64,000 nucleotides of DNA from Agapetus fuscipes (lineage: Eukaryota; Arthropoda; Insecta; Trichoptera; Glossosomatidae), in contig OX637350.1 in assembly GCA_951799405.1 (NCBI GenBank), positions 4,201,852 to 4,265,851 on the forward strand. The letters are read 5' to 3'. Shown piece by piece: positions 58,991 through 64,000 of this stretch. Numbering within the stretch: the first letter of the stretch is position 1; each line of letters begins with the position of its first letter. Position numbers and translations under genes: made by a program. The notes under the pieces were generated by a model that saw only the letters and a list, made by a program, of their open reading frames with translations, searched no databases and was not told where the DNA came from.

Positions 58991-59103
58991 TTTTCATTGT
59001 GATGGAATTTAATGTGACGTACTGTTATTTGTTGTTCTAGCATGTGATGCTGCAAAGTCATGTGATGTTATGTCTTGTATTGTTTTGTCACTGTGCTGTT
59101 CTA

Positions 59104-59394
59104 CCATGGAACCGTATCGTCCATAAACTTTTACTGATTAGGTAAAACGTAGATTCAGAAACACCCTCACAAAATGACAATCCCTTTTGAATAATAAATT
59201 CCAAGTTTTTATGGCCGTCTTAAACATAAACTACACCTTTTCATTTGTCGAACCCAACTCCGATTTTAAAGGTTTGTCCCTTTATTGATAGCTTGGAATG
59301 TTGAAAAACATTTTATGGTATTTTCATGCTTTGAAAACAGGGTTCAGATGATCATTTAACGTTATTTTACTGCCATTGCAGAAAAAAGGACCGA
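59104..59394. other. No gene or recognised repeat
   Basis: AT-rich spacer. Confidence 0.4.
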
Positions 59395-59625
59395 ATTGCG
59401 AGGGGGACCTATTTATTTATACAGGTACGGGGGCTGGTCTTGCGTCAAGCACTTCAGTAGAAGTGGGGGTTTCCCAGCTCCCGAGGGTGCCGGTACACAT
59501 GTCTTGTGAGGGCTAAGTAAACCTTACGGGTATTTTGCTTAGGGTTTTGTAATAAACACCAAAACGGGAAATCATTTCTGACACCGTCGGTGGCATTCGA
59601 ACCCGAGCTCTAGGCATGAGGCTTC
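59395..59625 (-). repeat. SINE-C copy
   Basis: The minus strand has CCTAGAGCTCGGGTTCGAAT (B box, plus ~59597), ATTTCCCGTTTTGGTGTTTA, GTAAGGTTTACTTAGCCC, TACTGAAGTGCTTGACGC and ATAAATAGGTCCCCCTCGC. The A-box half of the head is missing. Confidence 0.85.
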
Positions 59626-61440
59626 TAAAATGAATGAACAATGAATGACTGATAAATAGTATCGAGGGAAAATGTGCACGGATATAATTGATCAAATAAG
59701 TGAGATTGCAAATTATGGGAATCTGCAGAAAGAAATGACATAGATATAAGGTCGCAAAAGAACTCCCTTCCTGCAAGCTGTTCGCGCCTTATATACCCCA
59801 GCGATAGAAGCCTCTAGAGGTGAATTTGGCCAGAAGTTTCTCGAAGCACATGACAATCTAGTGACTTCTTTATGTACTCAACAATCACTAACCCTACCCA
59901 CCGATATTATAAAGAATTCCCATCAGTTATAAATAATACCTGTACCTATCTGAATATTTATATTGCATATTTACAAAACAATAGTACATTTATTTAGAAA
60001 GAGATGAATGTCAAGAGAATAAAATGGAGACGCAACTGATCTTAGACCCTAGCGAAATGATGGATACAGTAACAATAACAGATTCATTTTTTGCAGTAAG
60101 ATTTTATAAGAAATATTGCATGTATGTATGTTAAAAAAAAAAAACAAAGTTTGTCGATTCGCAAATTGTAAATTTGCGAAACCTAACGGTTCCTGTTGGA
60201 ATGCGTGTGTAAAATGTTCATGTAATTTGACACCGGATATTTCAGGCATTTGACACTGCCTTCTTCAGGCATTTGACATGTTTAAAACGGAGAATCTTCA
60301 GATTTAAATGGTGATAAAAAAAAGTTAAGCTAACCATTGTAAGGTGATATCCCGAATCGCTTCTTTATTTTGGTTTTGAAGGGAGAAAGGCTGCTCGTGT
60401 CTGTATGATAAAGATTAAATTCCTTTGCTGTAATAATAACAAATATCTCGATTAAAATCTTGTTTGGGCGCCAAACATTCCAGAGACTTCTTCCAGGGTG
60501 AGGGGAGGAAGAATGAAACAAGAAGAGGGGGGAGGGTAGAGAAAATGAAACTTGTATAGGTACTGTTTTATTATTAGTGCAAGAAGCCACAATCCCCTAA
60601 CGTTTGTCGTTCTAAGGATGATGATGATGATCAAGTTGTTGTTAAATTCTATTATTCTTCAGCAACTATTTTTTTAATATTATTATTAAACGGAGGCAAA
60701 AATCACACAACAATAATCTCTAGGTCAGAGGTGTGTCCATGAATAGAAGATAAATATAAAGAAGTTTATTCTTTGAAAAAAAAAGTTTACATGCAATATT
60801 AGACTTAAAAAGACGAAGTCAAATTTTTCAATTATCTTCTTTTTGGCTTGAAAAGATAATGAATATCTGACGAGGGTTAAATCCGAGATAAAAAAAAGAC
60901 CAACAATTCTTAGAAACATACATAGATAATCAACTTTTCAACCGAGATTTTCTTGGAATTTATTATTAAAAAAACAATTATTAACTGATTATTCCTACGA
61001 GTTCTATTTTTGATAAAAACACCCTTTTATTTTAAAAAATATATTCCATGTTAAATATAGTAAAGGTGTTTTGCCTTCTTCACTATCCAGAAGAATACCA
61101 AAGAATAACTGAATCTGAATAACTTCAAAGCACCAGGATCCTGTACTAATGGACTAGTAACTATTTAAAAGCGAAATTCTAAATAGACTAAGATGCAGAC
61201 TCAGAATGAGAAGTACCAGCCCTGAAAGCCTGCTGAGGACATATCTTTTTAGCAGCCAGAAGGAGAATTTTTTTTTTTTCGAAAAAACAATATTAGTTTA
61301 AAAAAAACACGCAAGATTTTTGAAAATGTATTTCACATTCACAAAAAAATATATTAAGTTAATGGAAGTTTTTTTTGGGAACAAATAATTAATGAGAATG
61401 AGAGATTAATCAAAATTCTGTATTTTGAATCACGATTTTG
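59626..61440. other. Longest stretch without recognised content
   Basis: About 1.8 kb. The plus strand at 59640-59745 (ATAATTGATCAAATAAGTGA, GATTGCAAATTATGGGAATC) resembles the I-D-Q-I-S-E-I-A-N-x-W-N-L-Q region of the RTE-like LINE, a weak trace. The rest (59800-61440) shows no shared repeat and no recognised domain. Confidence 0.4.
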
Positions 61441-61454
61441 GAAAAACAGACACA

Positions 61455-61520
61455 ATGGGATATAACTGGTTAGTCTACGGAAGAACAAAGGGACGGGGTT
61501 CGAGCCCGTTACAAATAACA
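61455..61520 (+). repeat. tRNA-like sequence
   Basis: ATATAACTGGTTAGTCTACG could be an A-box region and GGGTTCGAGCCCG is a good B box, ~30 bp apart. Stems do not close as a cloverleaf. Probably a SINE head of a family otherwise absent from the window. Confidence 0.45.
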
Positions 61521-61940
61521 AGGAAGCTGGGAGAACCAAAAAACCCGGTCCAGGACGGTTACAGCTTCGGGAGTCACTATTCTGAAACGCAGACCTTCTC
61601 AAGATTATTTTTCTGTAAAAATTATCGTTCAAATAATTTTTCGATTAACCAGGATATTTTTTTTTTAGATTCATTTGGTAAAAGAAATTGATGACTGATA
61701 GAATTGCAGCATTGCTTTGTAAATGATCTTTGTGTAAGTCGCTCCATGAATATTGGTGGCTGTTTCGCGTGAAAGAGATACATGTCTGACGACATCGGAT
61801 ACAACTCGGACGAAAAATTGAAAATTAGCTCTATTCTACTCTATGGTTCGTAAAATCAGTTTTGAATTCTGTATAACAATAATATTAACCAAAGAACATG
61901 GTGTTTAATGCTAATCCTCAGTCGTCGTGCAGAGAGGGTG
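61521..61940. other. No gene or recognised repeat
   Basis: Nothing coding or shared seen. Confidence 0.4.
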
Positions 61941-61944
61941 TATC

Positions 61945-61978
61945 CTGAAGACGTTAGCTACGTCGCTAACGAAACGTC
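61945..61978 (+). ncRNA. Hammerhead-like core with canonical boxes
   Basis: CTGAAGA (CUGANGA consensus), then CGTTAGC, loop TACGTC, GCTAACG overlapping GAAACGTC. Stem II is a perfect 6-7 bp helix. Conserved C3-U4-G5-A6, G8-A9 and G12-A13-A14 are all present if G61971 is read as G12, leaving C61952 unpaired. It is the best hammerhead candidate in the window, probably from a Penelope-like or retrozyme-like element. Stems I and III are not obvious. Confidence 0.6.
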
Positions 61979-62784
61979 GAGAATAATGTAAGTTCTCTTC
62001 TAACGGATTGTCTAATATCCGAGTAATCAATTTTAACTGTGTAGTTATAATTACTGTAAATACATTAGCTCAAACACGGAATTTAACCAGATACCTTCTG
62101 TGCTTTCATTAACTATTAGACTATGTCCGGACGGCAAAAAGCCAATGTGATAATTAATTAAAACAATTTAATTTTTATTGATGAATTAAATTTAAAAAAA
62201 AACTATGTTTGATTATATCTTTTGATCAGAAAAACTGAACATCAATAAACAAAAATCCAGAGATTTCATTCAAAAAACATTTCTGATGGGAACGTTTGAA
62301 TTACAGAAATCAGCCTTCGGAACATTCAGCATATTAAAACACAGTACTGTATTTTGGCGGGAAGGAACAACAGAACGGTAACTGGATATTATATTCCATA
62401 CAACTCAAAAGCTCTTCATCATCTTATTGGTTAGATTTCCAAAATAGGGCGCGAAAATAGCTCACCCTTGAGTGGTGAAAAAATAACGATTTGACTCCTG
62501 CCGTGAATGGCGCCTTATTTGTGGATGCGTGACTAAAGATTTGGCAAACAATGAATATGCCGTATATTTTGGTTTAAATTGTAAAGAAAGAAACGTTATA
62601 ATGGGCGGAAGAATAGAGCTTGAAATTGGATTTGTGGAAAAAAAAACAGAGAATAGCCAAAGATGTAAGAAAGAGATGTTGGAGAGCTAATTGCATAAAG
62701 AAAAATATTCTATTGAAGTTTGGTACTATTAATATTTCTCAAATAAGGCAGCTGCTAAAAGCTCTTTCCGAAAAGCGTGTATAT
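61979..62784. other. No gene or recognised repeat
   Basis: AT-rich. 62590-62784 may be the upstream continuation of the RTE-like LINE (CATAAAGAAAAATATTC), but the frame is not readable. Confidence 0.4.
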
Positions 62785-63493
62785 CCAGAGTCATGATAAA
62801 AGGAGAGCTTGTATGAATGATGATGATGATGATTATGATGATTTCCTTATAAGCGCCGTTTCGTAACTCAATGTCACTCCAAGGGCGCTTAGTTTTTTAT
62901 TGGGCGAAGAAAAATGTCTTCATCCTCCTCTTTAGGTCCTCAATCGTCTTAGACCTCCGGATTTCTGGTGGTAGTTGATTCCAGGTCGCAGGGCCGGCCA
63001 CTGCAAAAGCACGGTCTCCGAAAACAGTGGCAATTTTTCTTCTAGGTTCATTTAGCAGGGTTTTTATGAAGAAGGTTATGACTCTGGATGAAATGAAAGA
63101 AAGATGAAAGGACAGAAAGAAATGGCGGTTGGTCATTAATGTTAGCGGCTAGAACTAAATAAGACTTTTGTATTCTGTTTTAGTTTTGATGTCCATACAT
63201 ATTATCATTTGTTGATTTTAAAAATGTGATTTGTTATGTATGTTGCTTAACTTATAGGTTGGTATGCGGCTGAACACCCATGCTGTTAACAATGGTTCAC
63301 TATGCCAATGTCAACCCTGTTTCAGGAAAGGTCGACAAGAGTTGCAGGGTGTCTTTTCATTTAAGATTTGGGTTTTTATATTGTTATTCCACATGCGGCA
63401 TGTTTAAGCGCGAACTTATACGTGTCTGCTTGTGAGAATGCGTTTAATATAAATCTTAAACGATATATATCTTTGCAGCTTAGATCTAGATTA
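62785..63493 (+). mobile_element. RTE-like LINE 3' end plus Rpt-A, split by another LINE
   Basis: TATATCCAGAGTCATGATAA then AAGGAGAGCTTGTATGA (62785-62816) matches I-Q-S-H-N-K-R-R-A-C-M in the 42 kb copy. After the insertion it resumes TATGAAGAAGGTTATGACTC. The coding end, GCGGCTAG region and GTGATTTGTTATGTATG lead into Rpt-A at 63243 (TTGCTTAACTTATAGG), ending 63493. It is the fifth LINE/Rpt-A fusion in the window. Confidence 0.9.
62817..63064 (-). mobile_element. CR1/Jockey-like LINE, nested, TATGA TSD
   Basis: TATGA at 62812-62816 and 63065-63069. The minus strand encodes L-L-N-E-P-R-R-K-I-A-T-V-F-G, D-R-A-F-A-V-A-G-P-A-T-W-N-Q-L-P-P-E-I-R, then I-E-D-L-K-R-R-M-K-T-F-F-F, stop. The 3' UTR has GCGCCCTTGGAGTGACATTG and an ATC-type tail (plus ATGATGATG at 62817-62835). 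Intact to the stop, hence young. It is related to, but distinct from, the 36.5 kb LINE. Confidence 0.9.
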
Positions 63494-63639
63494 CGTCAAT
63501 AAAAAGAAAAATGACAAAACGCCACACCTACCTACTACATCCAAAAATAAATAACAGATTTTAAAGTCATTTTTATTTTATTTCAATACATAAAATTACG
63601 TGCTTCATAAGGAAAGTTATTATCCCAGATTTTCTTTAT
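63494..63639. other. No gene or recognised repeat
   Basis: AT-rich spacer between Rpt-A and Rpt-H. Confidence 0.4.
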
Positions 63640-63700
63640 ATGGCTGGTCACGTATTACACCCTCCGCGTGACCGGGCTAGAGTAAAGATTTATTTTTATT
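63640..63700. repeat. Rpt-H copy 2 (inverted)
   Basis: ATGGCTGGTCACGTATTACA then CCCTCCGCGTGACCGGGCT is the inverse of 47813-47848 with few differences. Flanking TAAAGATTTATTTTTATT is also shared. Confidence 0.75.
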
Positions 63701-64000
63701 ATTTTTTTTTCATTTACCAAAAATGTATGGAATCTGAAACGTTCACAGAATTCACCTCTCAATTTCTATACATTTTTTTGGTAAACGCTTTTGTTGAGTA
63801 CAACGTTACTTTTATACTTGGACTACAGGATGTGAATCGTGTGAAGAACAGAAGGAGGATATCATTACCGAATTTTGTTTTTATTTCGCTTCTGTGCATG
63901 GGACATCCAAGGAAATAAACATACAAAGAAATATAAACACCATCTAGAAAAACAATCTAGAAGAATTGTGTGCGCTAGAAGAGAGAGGATCTGGAATTTA
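63701..64000. other. No gene or recognised repeat
   Basis: T-rich start, then GC-balanced DNA to the window edge. The last ~60 bp (CATCTAGAAAAACAATCTAG, AAGAATTGTGTGCGCTAG) are unmatched. Confidence 0.4.

Larger units (their letters stand above)
58393..59103. mobile_element. Foldback element FB3 with nested repeats
   Basis: TAGAACACCACAGTGACAAA at the left and TTTTGTCACTGTGCTGTTCTA at the right. Subterminal GTCATGTGATG words occur near both ends (58400-58480, 58745-58810, 59020-59095). It encloses Rpt-L (58490-58750) and a Penelope-like repeat (58808-58990). Confidence 0.78.

Noticed and set aside
1147..63493. Rpt-A copies as a CRISPR array
   Set aside because: Copies are dispersed on both strands with irregular kilobase spacing, ~260 bp long, and tied to a LINE; the genome is eukaryotic.

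Overview
This window looks like gene-poor, repeat-saturated nuclear DNA of an arthropod, most likely an insect. The evidence is AT-rich sequence, many 5'-truncated non-LTR retrotransposons, tRNA- and 5S-rRNA-derived SINEs, foldback elements, hammerhead-like motifs, and no operons, ribosome binding sites or long single-copy reading frames. I found no host protein-coding gene I can support. Family names used here (Rpt-A, SINE-B and so on) are my own labels, assigned by reading copies against each other. Boundaries are accurate to a few bases where a target-site duplication (TSD) is visible and to about 10-20 bases elsewhere. The species cannot be named from this sequence.

The dominant component is Rpt-A, a ~260 bp sequence with more than 30 copies on both strands. 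It ends in short GATTA or ATTATAG tandem repeats. At five loci (23.9-24.4, 24.9-25.3, 41.8-42.4, 43.0-43.4 and 62.8-63.5 kb) it is fused downstream of the C-terminal coding end of an RTE-like LINE, so it is that LINE's 3' UTR. Many other copies start sharply at the same point (TTCCTTGACTTATAGG), as a discrete non-autonomous element would. Related LINE fragments carry different tails: ACAAG repeats at 7.4 kb and TTACAG repeats at 22.5, 33.4 and 44.9 kb. The longest intact reading frame is the reverse-transcriptase half of a second LINE at 8351-9463.

SINEs form the next layer. SINE-B has a tRNA-like head and a conserved ~200 bp body, and two copies (31.9 and 35.3 kb, facing each other) carry an additional 5S rRNA-like head. 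SINE-C is a second tRNA-derived family. Rpt-D is a short GC-rich retroposed unit. Several insertions are nested with readable TSDs: Rpt-D in SINE-B (5.0 kb); a LINE in Rpt-A (19.0 kb); a LINE in a foldback element (36.5 kb); an R1-like LINE in Rpt-D (48.2-49.3 kb); a LINE in older LINE/SINE sequence (53.4-54.1 kb); a LINE in the RTE-like LINE (62.8 kb).

DNA-level elements include a 1.75 kb transposon with perfect 25 bp terminal inverted repeats and a decayed serine-rich reading frame (19.5-21.3 kb), and three foldback elements with TAGAAC...GTTCTA ends and TGTCATGTG subrepeats (35.9-36.9, 38.6-39.1, 58.4-59.1 kb). There is a solo LTR (56.4-56.7 kb), a pair of LTR-like sequences (5.5 and 15.9 kb), a perfect 66 bp-arm palindrome (56.2 kb), Penelope/retrozyme-like hammerhead cores (27.8, 59.0, 62.0 kb), and minisatellites of 22 bp (2.9 kb) and 15 bp (29.75-30.6 kb).

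The best candidates for something undescribed are the Rpt-A/LINE relationship, the 5S+tRNA composite SINE, the 19.5 kb transposon, and the foldback family.
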